From NCBI GenBank assembly GCA_937881155.1, contig CALGFI010000180.1, positions 1-15,241 of the forward strand: DNA of 15,241 bases, in the 5' to 3' direction. The notes below the pieces were generated by a model. It was not told where the DNA came from. It was given only the letters and a program-made list of their open reading frames with translations, and did not search any database. Source of the stretch: an uncultured bacterium. Its GTDB lineage: Bacteria > Actinomycetota > UBA4738 > HRBIN12. Below, in pieces: positions 6,493 to 13,730 of this stretch (the stretch's first letter is position 1; each line of letters begins with the position of its first letter). The translations under genes were made by a program, and so were the position numbers.

Positions 6493-7287
6493 GTGGTGGC
6501 CGGGGTGCGCGTGATCCCCGAGCGGCTCCGGCGGCGCCCGCGGCGGGATCCGGAGGGCTCGATGACGCTCGTCGAGCACCTCGAGGAGCTCCGGTACCGG
6601 CTGATCATCGCCGTCGTGGCGATCGCCGTCGGCGCGGTCGTTGGGTGGGCCCTGTTCGACCGCGTTGCCGACCTGCTCCTCGACCCGTACTGCGACTACT
6701 ACGAATCGATCCCATTCGATCGTCGTCCCACCCCCGAGTGCACGCTGTTCTTCTCCGAGGCGCTCGGCGCAGTGCTGCTGAAGCTGAAGCTGGTCGGGTA
6801 CCTGGGCCTGTTCATTGCGCTCCCGGTCGTGCTCTACCAGCTGTGGGCGTTCGTCGTTCCCGGGCTCACGAAGCGTGAGCGCCGGCTGGCGATCCCGTTC
6901 GTCGTGAGCTCGGTGCTGCTGTTCGCGCTCGGCGCGCTGTTCGCGTACTGGTCGCTGCCGCGGGCACTGGGGTTCCTCCTCGGGTTCGCCGGCCCCGTCG
7001 CGTCGCCGCTGCTCACCGGCGATCGGTTCTTCTCGTTCGTCGTGCTGCTCGCCTTCGCGTTCGGCCTGTCGTTCGAGTTCCCGATCGCGCTCGTATTCCT
7101 CCAGGCCGCCGGCGTGATCGGCCCCGAGCAGTTGCGTGGATGGCGCCGGACGGCGATCTTGCTCATCTTCGTCTTTGCTGCGGTGATCACACCCAGCGGC
7201 GACCCGTACACGCTGCTGGCGATGGCCGTTCCGATGGTCCTGTTCTACGAGGCCGCTATCATCGTTGGCCGGCTCATGAACCGGTAG
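6493..7287 (+). CDS. tatC: Sec-independent protein translocase TatC
   Basis: TatC is the six-span receptor that binds twin-arginine signal peptides. The 264-residue protein shows the signature MTLVEHLEELRYRL with E32 (equivalent to E15 of E. coli), PVVLYQLWAFVVPGLTKRERR with E129 (E103 equivalent) in the first cytoplasmic loop, and FAFGLSFEFPIA with E195 (E170 equivalent). Six hydrophobic segments lie at about 37-55, 96-118, 133-153, 180-203, 217-232 and 236-258. The first outer loop carries two cysteines, C67 and C83, which could form a disulfide, as I recall in other actinobacterial TatC. The GTG at 6493 adjoins the tatA stop. The ATG at 6562 (residue 24) would give a shorter start exactly at the conserved part, so the N-terminal 23 basic residues are uncertain. 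Confidence 0.97.
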   Translation: MVAGVRVIPERLRRRPRRDPEGSMTLVEHLEELRYRLIIAVVAIAVGAVVGWALFDRVADLLLDPYCDYYESIPFDRRPTPECTLFFSEALGAVLLKLKLVGYLGLFIALPVVLYQLWAFVVPGLTKRERRLAIPFVVSSVLLFALGALFAYWSLPRALGFLLGFAGPVASPLLTGDRFFSFVVLLAFAFGLSFEFPIALVFLQAAGVIGPEQLRGWRRTAILLIFVFAAVITPSGDPYTLLAMAVPMVLFYEAAIIVGRLMNR

Positions 7288-7312
7288 CGGTCGGCAGAGA
7301 GAACGGGACGGC

Positions 7313-8035
7313 GTGGCGATCAAGGGGAAGAGCAAGAGCCGCGGTACGCGTACGGTCGCCCGCGGGCCGAAGCCCGCGTATGTGCCGGTTCGTACCCCGC
7401 TGCTGCGTCGGCGGGGGCTGTGGATCTCGGTCGCGACGGTGGCGGTGTGCGCGCTCGTGGTCGCGCTCGGGGTGGGGTTGATCCAGCAGCGCGAGGACGC
7501 CCAGGAGCGCGAACGGACCGACCGCATGGCGACGGCGGTCAATCAGTACCGGGGTCAGATCGATCCCGTGCTCGCGACCGTGGGGCAGCCACAGCCACCG
7601 GCGGGGTTCGACGCCTTCCCCGCCCTGGGGGCCACCTTGCCGGTCATCTCGGCGGACGACGCCGACGAAGCGGCATTCGATCAAGCGGAGACGGTTGCCA
7701 AGGACAGCGCGTCGTCGGCGAGGAGCGCCGCGAACTCGATCGAGGACGTTCCGGTGGCCGATTCCATCCGAGACCGCGGGTTCTCGCGCGAGTTCGTGGT
7801 GTACATGCTCGACTCGCAGAGCGAGCTCGCCCGGGCGATGAAGCTGTACGAGCAGGCGGCTCAGCTCGTCACTTTGGCCATTGGGTTCGACGACCCGTCT
7901 GAGCGGCAGGATCTGCTCTCGAGCGCCGACGACCTGTTCGCGGTGGCGGAGGACGCTTTTGCCCGCGGATACGCCGACTACGTCGAGGCGCAAGCGGCTG
8001 CCGGCGTCTTCGAGCCCGTGGGGCCGACCGGCTGA
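7313..8035 (+). CDS. Membrane-anchored protein of unknown function
   Basis: A 240-residue protein without a family I recognise. It has a basic cytoplasmic N-terminus (residues 1-36, rich in Lys/Arg), a single hydrophobic segment (about 37-57: LWISVATVAVCALVVALGVGL), then a QQREDAQERERTDRM stretch likely to be helical, and an Ala/Asp/Glu-rich domain predicted to be mostly helical outside the membrane. The single-span anchor with no lipobox suggests a type II membrane protein or an uncleaved signal anchor. Start is the GTG at 7313, with AGAGAGAACGGG shortly upstream as a loose ribosome binding site. It follows tatC by 25 bp and ends three bases before the hydrolase gene, so it is probably part of the tat operon. 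Whether it is functionally tied to Tat cannot be told. Confidence 0.8.
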   Translation: MAIKGKSKSRGTRTVARGPKPAYVPVRTPLLRRRGLWISVATVAVCALVVALGVGLIQQREDAQERERTDRMATAVNQYRGQIDPVLATVGQPQPPAGFDAFPALGATLPVISADDADEAAFDQAETVAKDSASSARSAANSIEDVPVADSIRDRGFSREFVVYMLDSQSELARAMKLYEQAAQLVTLAIGFDDPSERQDLLSSADDLFAVAEDAFARGYADYVEAQAAAGVFEPVGPTG

Positions 8036-8038
8036 CCG

Positions 8039-8773
8039 ATGCCCGACGGGATCCTTCTGCTCCACGCGTGGCCGCTCGACGCGCGGATGTGGGAACCGCA
8101 GCTTGCCGCGCTCCCGAACGACGTCCGCGTCGTCGCGCCGAATCTGCCGGGATTCGGCGGTTCCGAACCGGCGGGTGCCGTCATGACCATGCGAGCGGCG
8201 GCCGAACGGGCGCTCTCGGAGCTCGAACGCGCAGGGATCGACCGAGCGCTCGTGTGTGGACTGTCGATGGGCGGCTACGTCGCCTTCGAGCTGTGGAGGC
8301 GTTCCCCGGATCGCGTGCTCGGACTCGTCCTCGCGAACACGCGCGCCGTCGACGACACGCCCGACGCGGCAGATAAGAGGCGGGCGCTGGCCGAACGCCT
8401 TCGGGCGGAGGGGAACGTCCTGGCCGACGAGCCGCCCCCGCTCCTCGCCGATGACGCGCCGGCAGAGCTGTTCGAGCGCGTTCGCGCGTGGATCGCCGAT
8501 CAGACCCCGGAGGCGATCGCCGCCGCGGCGTTGGGGATGGCCGAGCGGCCCGATTCGACACCCGACCTGGCGACGATCGACGTGCCGACCCTGGTGATCA
8601 CGTCGACCGGAGATCGTCTCATCCCACCCGACGTCTCGTCGGCGATGGCAGAGGAGATCGCCGGCGCCGAGCTCCACGTGCTCGACGGCGCGGGACACCT
8701 GTCGAATCTCGAGGCGCCGGGCGAGTTCGACCGGTTGCTCCTCCAGCACGTCCGCGCCTGCGGCCTCGCCTGA
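8039..8773 (+). CDS. Alpha/beta-fold hydrolase
   Basis: A 244-residue cytoplasmic hydrolase of the alpha/beta superfamily. The full catalytic apparatus is visible: LLLHAWPLDARMWEPQ near the start provides the oxyanion region (HA in place of the usual HG), GLSMGG (74-79) is the nucleophile elbow with S76, ITSTGDRLIPP carries the acid D192, and GAGHLSNLEAP carries H220. A helical lid spans roughly 104-175. The closest named groups are 3-oxoadipate enol-lactonase-like and related esterases, but nothing in the sequence fixes the substrate, so I give no gene name. It begins four bases after the previous stop, which suggests cotranscription, and is followed by a promoter-like region before helY. 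Confidence 0.9.
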   Translation: MPDGILLLHAWPLDARMWEPQLAALPNDVRVVAPNLPGFGGSEPAGAVMTMRAAAERALSELERAGIDRALVCGLSMGGYVAFELWRRSPDRVLGLVLANTRAVDDTPDAADKRRALAERLRAEGNVLADEPPPLLADDAPAELFERVRAWIADQTPEAIAAAALGMAERPDSTPDLATIDVPTLVITSTGDRLIPPDVSSAMAEEIAGAELHVLDGAGHLSNLEAPGEFDRLLLQHVRACGLA

Positions 8774-8808
8774 CGATTCCGCAACCGAGTCTCCGCGGGG
8801 CCCGACCG

Positions 8809-8840
8809 TAGACTCGACCTGTGACTCTCAGGAGCGACGC
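8809..8840 (+). promoter_or_regulatory. Putative helY promoter and ribosome binding site
   Basis: TAGACT (8809-8814) fits the TAnnnT -10 pattern and would place a transcription start near 8821. CAGGAG at 8829-8834 is a good Shine-Dalgarno sequence six bases before the ATG at 8841. Unlike pafA and pafB, this gene therefore appears to have a leader. No clear -35 is seen. Confidence 0.45.
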
Positions 8841-11570
8841 ATGCCATCCGCGCAGGTGACCGATCCGCAGCGCTTCGCTGCGCGGTACCCGTTTGCGCTC
8901 GACCCGTTCCAGCTCTCGGCGGTCGAGGCGCTCGCGGAGGGGGAATCGGTGCTCGTGGCCGCGCCGACCGGCTCCGGCAAGACGGTCGTCGCCGAGTACG
9001 CGGTCGAGCGCGCACTCGAGAAAGAGGGCAAGTGCTTCTACACGACGCCGTTGAAGGCGCTCTCGAACCAGAAGTTCGGCGACCTGGTCGCTCGATACGG
9101 CGCCGCGAAGGTGGGCTTGCTCACCGGGGACAACACGATCAACGGTGAGGCGCCCGTCGTCGTCATGACCACCGAGGTGCTGCGGAACATGCTGTACGAG
9201 CGAAGCGACACGCTGGACGGCCTGATCTCGGTGGTGATGGACGAGGTGCACTACCTCCAGGACCCGTACCGCGGCGCCGTATGGGAGGAGGTCCTGATCC
9301 ACCTTCCGTTGTCGGTCTCGGTCGTGTGTCTGTCGGCGACGATCTCCAACGCAGAGGAGTTCGGCGAGTGGATCGGAACGCTCCGCGGCCCGACCCGCGT
9401 GGTCATCGAGGAGCGACGGCCGGTCCCCCTCGAGCACCACTACCTGGTGGGCCACGACCTGCACCCGATGCACGTCGACCAGGACGGGCAGCCGATGCCG
9501 AACCCGTACCTCATCTCGCTCGACCGCGAGGAGGTCCGATACAAGACGTACTACCGGCGTGGTTCGTCCACGCTGCAGCACCACCGGATCCCTCGTCCGC
9601 GTGAAGGCCATCGCCGCGTCTACGTCCCCAAGCGCGAGGAGGTCGCCGACGTGCTCGCCGAGAGCGCGATGCTCCCGGCGATCTACTTCGTGTTCAGTCG
9701 GGCGGGGTGCGATCGGAGCGTCGAGTGGCTCATGGCAGCGGGCATCAGGCTGACGACATACGAGGAGGCCGGGCGCATCCGCGAGTTCGCCGAGATGCGG
9801 GCCGCGTGGATGGACGAGCAAGACCTCAAGACGCTCGGCTTCTACGAGTTCCAAGACGCGCTCGCCGCCGGGATCGCGGCGCACCATGCCGGGATGCTTC
9901 CGGTGTTCAAGGAGACCGTCGAGGAGCTTTTCGAGGCCGGTCTGGTGAAGATCGTGTTCGCCACCGAGACGCTGTCGCTCGGCATCAACATGCCCGCGAA
10001 GTCGGTGGTGATCGAGGACCTGTGGAAGTTCCAGGGCGAGCGTCACGAGCTGCTCACACCTGGTGAGTACACGCAGCTGACGGGTCGCGCGGGACGCCGC
10101 GGCATCGACCAGCTCGGCCACGCCATCGTGGTGCTCCAGCGGAACGTGCCGTTCGAGCGCGTGGCGTCACTCGCCTCGACGCGGACCTACGAGCTCACAT
10201 CGTCGTTTCGACCCTCGTACAACATGGCCGTGAACCTCGTGCGGAACTACGTGCGCGAGGAAGCGCACCACCTGCTGAACTCGTCGTTCGCGCAGTTCCT
10301 GGCCGACCGGGGAGTCGTGGCCCTCGAGCGACAGCTGGAGCGCGACAGGGCCTACCTCTCGGGCTATCGCGAGCAGATGCGGTGCGACCGAGGCGACTTC
10401 GAGGAGTACTGGCGCCTGCGCGAACGGGCCGAGCGGATCCGAGAGGACGCCCGGAAAGGACGCGATCGAACGCGCGCCGACGCGGTTCGAGAGGCGCTCG
10501 GGAAGCTGCGACCGGGCGACGTGATCTTCGTGCCCAGGGCGAAGCGCCGCGGGCTCGCCGCGGTGCTCTCGAACCGCGACGGTCGGCTGACCGTGCTCTC
10601 GCAGGACCGGAAGTTCTTCCGCGTGTCGCCACGGGATTTCGAGGAGCCGCCGGTGTCGCTGACGCGCATCCCGCTGCCGCGGTCGGGGAGCGCGCGGAGC
10701 GCTCGGTACCGCCGCGACCTCGCGGCGCGCCTCGTGGCGCTCGACGTCCGGGCGCCGCGCCGGCCTCGCGGTGGTGTCGACGCTCGCGTCGAGCGGGAGG
10801 CCGCACGGTTCGAACGGCAGGCGGAGGAACATCCCTGCCATGCCTGTCCGGACCGCCCTACGCACGAGCGATGGGCGCGGCCTGAGGAACATCCCTGCCA
10901 TGCCTGTCCGGACCGCCCGACGCACGAGCGCTGGGCGCGCCGCGCGAGCGACCTCGAGGCGCAGGTCCGGGGGATCGAGCGGCGCATCAAGACGCGCACC
11001 GAGACGCTGGCCCGGCAGTTCGAACGTGTCCTCGCCGTGCTCACGGAATTGGGGTACGTGAAGGACTTCTCGATCCTGCCCAAGGGTCGCTCGCTCGCTC
11101 GGATCTACGGAGAGGGTGACGTCCTGGTCGCCGAGCTGCTGGCCGACGGGCTGCTCGAAGGACTCACGCCCTCCGAGACCACCGCGCTCGTATCGACGAT
11201 CGTGTACGAGTCGAGGGAGCGCGTTCCGCGACAGGGCGAGCTCCCCACCGCCGCGACGGTCGAGCGCTACACCCGGCTCACAGGGATCTACCGGCGCGTT
11301 CGGCGCGCCGAGGACTCGCACAACGTCGAGCTGATCCGGGAGCTCGACGACGGGTTCGCCTCGCCCGTGCACCGGTGGGCCGAAGGTGAGCCCCTGGAGG
11401 CGGCGCTCCGCGAGACGGGGATGGCGCCCGGTGACTTCGTGCGGAACTGCAAGCAGCTGCTCGACCTCCTCCGGCAGATCGAGGACGTCGCGGAGGGGGA
11501 ACAGGCCGACGTGGCTCGGAAGGCGCGCGAGGCGGTCAACCGGGGCGTCGTGGCGTACACCGGCGTCTAG
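8841..11570 (+). CDS. helY: HelY-type DEVH-box (Ski2/Mtr4-like) RNA helicase
   Basis: A 909-residue superfamily 2 helicase, about the length of mycobacterial HelY. Motifs run in order: Q-like FQLSAVEAL (23-31), Walker A APTGSGKT (41-48), TTPLKALSNQK, LTGDNTIN, DEVH (134-137), SAT (165-167), FVFSRAGCDRSV (284-293), HHAGMLP (348-354), ATETLSLGINMPAK (374-387) and QLTGRAGRRG (412-421). The C-terminal half has the ratchet-type helices of the Ski2 family, a segment GDVIFVPRAKRRGLAAVLSNRDGR resembling a beta-barrel insert, and the C-terminal DSH domain (about 725-909). Ski2-like helicases unwind RNA for degradation or processing; the actinobacterial substrate is not well defined. Residues 662-701 hold a tandem 20-residue repeat of an HPCHACPDR motif normally present once. 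Frame and motifs are intact, so it should be functional. Confidence 0.95.
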   Translation: MPSAQVTDPQRFAARYPFALDPFQLSAVEALAEGESVLVAAPTGSGKTVVAEYAVERALEKEGKCFYTTPLKALSNQKFGDLVARYGAAKVGLLTGDNTINGEAPVVVMTTEVLRNMLYERSDTLDGLISVVMDEVHYLQDPYRGAVWEEVLIHLPLSVSVVCLSATISNAEEFGEWIGTLRGPTRVVIEERRPVPLEHHYLVGHDLHPMHVDQDGQPMPNPYLISLDREEVRYKTYYRRGSSTLQHHRIPRPREGHRRVYVPKREEVADVLAESAMLPAIYFVFSRAGCDRSVEWLMAAGIRLTTYEEAGRIREFAEMRAAWMDEQDLKTLGFYEFQDALAAGIAAHHAGMLPVFKETVEELFEAGLVKIVFATETLSLGINMPAKSVVIEDLWKFQGERHELLTPGEYTQLTGRAGRRGIDQLGHAIVVLQRNVPFERVASLASTRTYELTSSFRPSYNMAVNLVRNYVREEAHHLLNSSFAQFLADRGVVALERQLERDRAYLSGYREQMRCDRGDFEEYWRLRERAERIREDARKGRDRTRADAVREALGKLRPGDVIFVPRAKRRGLAAVLSNRDGRLTVLSQDRKFFRVSPRDFEEPPVSLTRIPLPRSGSARSARYRRDLAARLVALDVRAPRRPRGGVDARVEREAARFERQAEEHPCHACPDRPTHERWARPEEHPCHACPDRPTHERWARRASDLEAQVRGIERRIKTRTETLARQFERVLAVLTELGYVKDFSILPKGRSLARIYGEGDVLVAELLADGLLEGLTPSETTALVSTIVYESRERVPRQGELPTAATVERYTRLTGIYRRVRRAEDSHNVELIRELDDGFASPVHRWAEGEPLEAALRETGMAPGDFVRNCKQLLDLLRQIEDVAEGEQADVARKAREAVNRGVVAYTGV
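10824..10943 (+). repeat. 60-bp in-frame tandem duplication in helY
   Basis: Two adjacent 60-bp units, 10824-10883 and 10884-10943, encode the same 20 residues except the last (P or R). The first 35 bases are identical. The differences before the final codon (CCT/CCG, CGA/CGC, CGG/CGC) are all third-position and silent. Each unit contains HPCHACPD with two cysteines and two histidines. Confidence 0.95.
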
Positions 11571-11582
11571 GGAGGCGGGGGG

Positions 11583-11631
11583 GTCGGGGGGCTCAAGAAG
11601 CGAGCGCGAACGCGCGAGCGTAGCCCCCGAC
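11583..11631 (+). terminator. Nested hairpin in the helY-dgk gap
   Basis: GTCGGGGG (11583-11590) pairs with CCCCCGAC (11624-11631), extended by CT/AG with one bulged G. The 30-base interior contains a second short palindrome, GCGC (11604-11607) with GCGC (11612-11615) around GAAC. There is no T-run afterwards, so it may be a terminator of the U-less kind, or a palindromic intergenic element. The whole gap is 87 bp. Confidence 0.45.
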
Positions 11632-11641
11632 GGAAGCCGAA

Positions 11642-11657
11642 TAGGATTTCGCGCCGT
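11642..11657 (+). promoter_or_regulatory. Putative -10 box before the lipid kinase gene
   Basis: TAGGAT (11642-11647) fits TAnnnT and ends 10 bases before the ATG at 11658, close to a leaderless arrangement. No clear Shine-Dalgarno or -35 sequence is visible. Confidence 0.4.
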
Positions 11658-12642
11658 ATGGCGTCCCCCTTCGGCGAGCTCACCGTCCTCGTCAACCCGC
11701 ATGCCGGCCGGCGGCACGTGGGGGAGGAGATCCCCGAGCTCGAGCGCAACCTGCAGTCGCGGGGCCTCGCGTACCGGCTCGTGCGGACGGAGGGGCCCGG
11801 CGACGCGACCCGTCTGGCGCGTGAGGCGCTCCGGAGCGCTCGCGCGGACGGAGGGGCCCGGCGACGCGACCCGTCTGGCGCGTGAGGCGCTCCGGAACGG
11901 AGGACGGTTCATCGTCGCCTGCGGAGGCGACGGGACGGTGCACGAGGTCGTGAACGGCATGCTCGAGGACGGCAAGCCCATCGTGGATGACGCGGTCCTC
12001 GGCGTGGTGGCCGCCGGGAGCGGGAGCGATTTCATCCGAACGTTCGGTCTTCCCGGCGACGTCCCGCGCGCGTGCCAGCACCTCGTGGGCGACAACACGT
12101 ACCCGCTCGACGTCGGCAAGATCACGTACACATCGAACGGTTCGTCCGGGACGCGGCTGTTCGCGAACGTCGCCGAGGCGGGTCTCGGCGCGGCGGTGGT
12201 GGCGCGAGCGGAGCGGATGTCGCCCCGGCTCGGGCAGTCGAAGTACTTCTTCGGGTTCTGGCTCACGCTGCCGCGATTCAAGATGGCGACGGTGACCGTC
12301 CGTGCCGATCGCAGGTCGTACGAAGGCCCGGCGTATCTGATCGTCGTCGGCAACGCCCAGTACAACGGAGGCGGGATGAAGGTCTCGCCGCGTTCGTACC
12401 CGGGGGACGGGGTCCTCGACGTGCTGGTGTTCAAGGGACCGAAGTCCGACTCGTTCACGATGATCCCCAAGGTCTATCGGGGCGAGCACGTCCCGCACGA
12501 TCACGTCGAGGAGTTCCGCGTGAAGCGCGAACTGGTGATCGAGGCCGACCGGCCGCTGCCGATCGAGGCGGACGGTGAGGTCCTGGGGACGACCCCGGCG
12601 ACCTTCGAGGTCATCCCGCACCCGATCCGGTTGAAGCTGTGA
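11658..12642 (+). pseudogene. Diacylglycerol/sphingosine kinase family gene, frameshifted by a 61-bp duplication
   Basis: The gene encodes a lipid kinase of the DAGK catalytic family (YegS/DgkB/BmrU type), which phosphorylates diacylglycerol or a related lipid. It starts in one frame at the ATG at 11658 (ELTVLVNPHAGRRHVGEEI...RLVRTEGPGDATRLAREALR), and that frame stops at 11883-11885. The next frame holds the rest: NGGRFIVACGGDGTVHEVVNGM with the GGDGT nucleotide motif, VVAAGSGSDFIRTFGLP (family GTGNDFAR), YLIVVGNAQYNGGGM, and a C-terminal PLPIEADGEVLGTTPATFEVIP up to the TGA at 12640-12642. A tandem 61-bp duplication (11783-11896) causes the break; removing one unit restores an open frame of about 307 residues. 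All motifs are otherwise intact, so inactivation is recent or the break is an assembly artefact. Its end overlaps the peptidase start (GTGA). Confidence 0.85.
11783..11896 (+). repeat. 61-bp tandem duplication that breaks the lipid kinase gene
   Basis: Fifty-three bases at 11783-11835 recur exactly at 11844-11896, a period of 61. Since 61 is not a multiple of three, the second copy is read in another frame. The first copy is followed by bases that would read SARADGG, the second by NGG, as if two alleles differing by 12 bp were joined through the 11-base microhomology GCGGACGGAGG. Confidence 0.95.
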
Positions 12643-13730
12643 ACAGGTACGCGGACCGGCGAACGCGCGCGCTCAGTGCCGCCGAGGACGCGGAGCTGGC
12701 CGGTCTGCTCGTTGCGCCGGGCGCCGATCTCATGTACCTCGTCGGTCACGATCCGCCGCCGCTGGAGCGGCTCACGTTGCTGCTCCTCGCGTCGGGACGC
12801 GATCCCGTGCTGGTCGTTCCGGAGCTCGAACGGCCCGCCGCCGAGCGGGCCCCCGGCATCGACGGCGTCGAGCTCGTGAGCTGGCGCGACGGCGACGATC
12901 CGTACGAGCTCGTGGCGCGCATCCTTCGCGCGGGGCGCTACGCGATCAGCGACGGGGCGTGGGCGTCGCACCTGCTGGCGCTGGAGCACGCGACCGCCGA
13001 TTGCCTGTTCGTCGCGGCGGGGCGGGCGCTGCCGCTGCTCCGCGCGGTGAAGGACGAGGACGAGATCGCCAGGCTGCGTTCGGCCGCGCAGGGCGCCGAC
13101 GCGACGTTCGCTCGGATCGTGTCACTGCCGTTCGCGGGCAGGCGCGAGGTCGACATGGCCGCCGACCTCGATCGCCTTCTCCGTGAGCACGGTCACGAGC
13201 GGGTCGAGTTCACGATCGTCGCAGGCGGACCGAACGGCGCGTCGCCGCACCACGGAGCGGGCGAGCGCGTGATTATGCCCGGCGACGCGGTGGTGCTTGA
13301 CTTCGGCGGCGTCGCGAACGGCTACTGCTCCGACATCACGAGGACGGTGTTCGTCGGCGAGCCCGGCGAGGAGGAGCTACGCGTCTACGAGGTCGTCGCC
13401 TCGGCGCAGCAGGCAGCGTTCGAGGCCGTTCGGCCGGGCGCCCTGTGCCAGGACGTCGACCGGGCGGCGCGAGCGGTCATCACCAACGCCGGCTACGGCG
13501 AACGCTTCATCCACCGAACGGGGCACGGCATCGGGCTCGAGATCCACGAGCCGCCGTACATCGTCGAGGGGAACGAGACACCACTCGAGCCGGGTATGAC
13601 GTTCTCGGACGAACCGGGGGTCTATCTCGCCGGTCGCTTCGGCGTTCGCATCGAGGACCAGGTCGTCGTCACACAAGACGGCGCCGAGCGGCTGAACCAG
13701 GCGAGCAGGGAACCGACGGTCGTCGGCTAG
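12639..13730 (+). CDS. M24-family metallopeptidase (Xaa-Pro aminopeptidase/dipeptidase type)
   Basis: A 363-residue cytoplasmic peptidase with the two-domain creatinase/prolidase layout. The N-terminal half (about 1-135) is the non-catalytic domain. The C-terminal half (about 140-350) is the pita-bread fold with all five metal ligands in place: D221 (VVLDFGG), D232 (YCSDITRT), H296 (HRTGHGIGLEIHE), E325 (FSDEPGVY) and E339 (VRIEDQVVV). Enzymes of this type bind two Mn or Co ions and cleave peptides next to proline. Xaa-Pro aminopeptidase and Xaa-Pro dipeptidase cannot be told apart here; the place after helY matches the mycobacterial gene called pepE. The GTG at 12639 overlaps the kinase stop by four bases, so the two are coupled. 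The stop overlaps the convergent cysS stop. Confidence 0.93.
   Translation: MNRYADRRTRALSAAEDAELAGLLVAPGADLMYLVGHDPPPLERLTLLLLASGRDPVLVVPELERPAAERAPGIDGVELVSWRDGDDPYELVARILRAGRYAISDGAWASHLLALEHATADCLFVAAGRALPLLRAVKDEDEIARLRSAAQGADATFARIVSLPFAGRREVDMAADLDRLLREHGHERVEFTIVAGGPNGASPHHGAGERVIMPGDAVVLDFGGVANGYCSDITRTVFVGEPGEEELRVYEVVASAQQAAFEAVRPGALCQDVDRAARAVITNAGYGERFIHRTGHGIGLEIHEPPYIVEGNETPLEPGMTFSDEPGVYLAGRFGVRIEDQVVVTQDGAERLNQASREPTVVG

Noticed and set aside
7274..8749. A 491-codon minus-strand frame, and another at 8619-10121
   Set aside because: Both are shadows of the membrane protein, hydrolase and helicase genes. They lack motifs, and the plus-strand genes have complete catalytic sets.
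10824..10943. A CRISPR-like or satellite repeat
   Set aside because: There are only two adjacent units with no spacers, inside a coding frame that stays open.
11783..11896. Programmed ribosomal frameshifting to rescue the lipid kinase
   Set aside because: There is no slippery heptamer followed by a defined structure, and the break is fully explained by a 61-bp direct repeat.
10167..12470. A 767-codon open frame on the minus strand
   Set aside because: It is antisense to helY and the lipid kinase gene, shows no recognisable domain, and its repeated segments only mirror the duplications of the plus strand.
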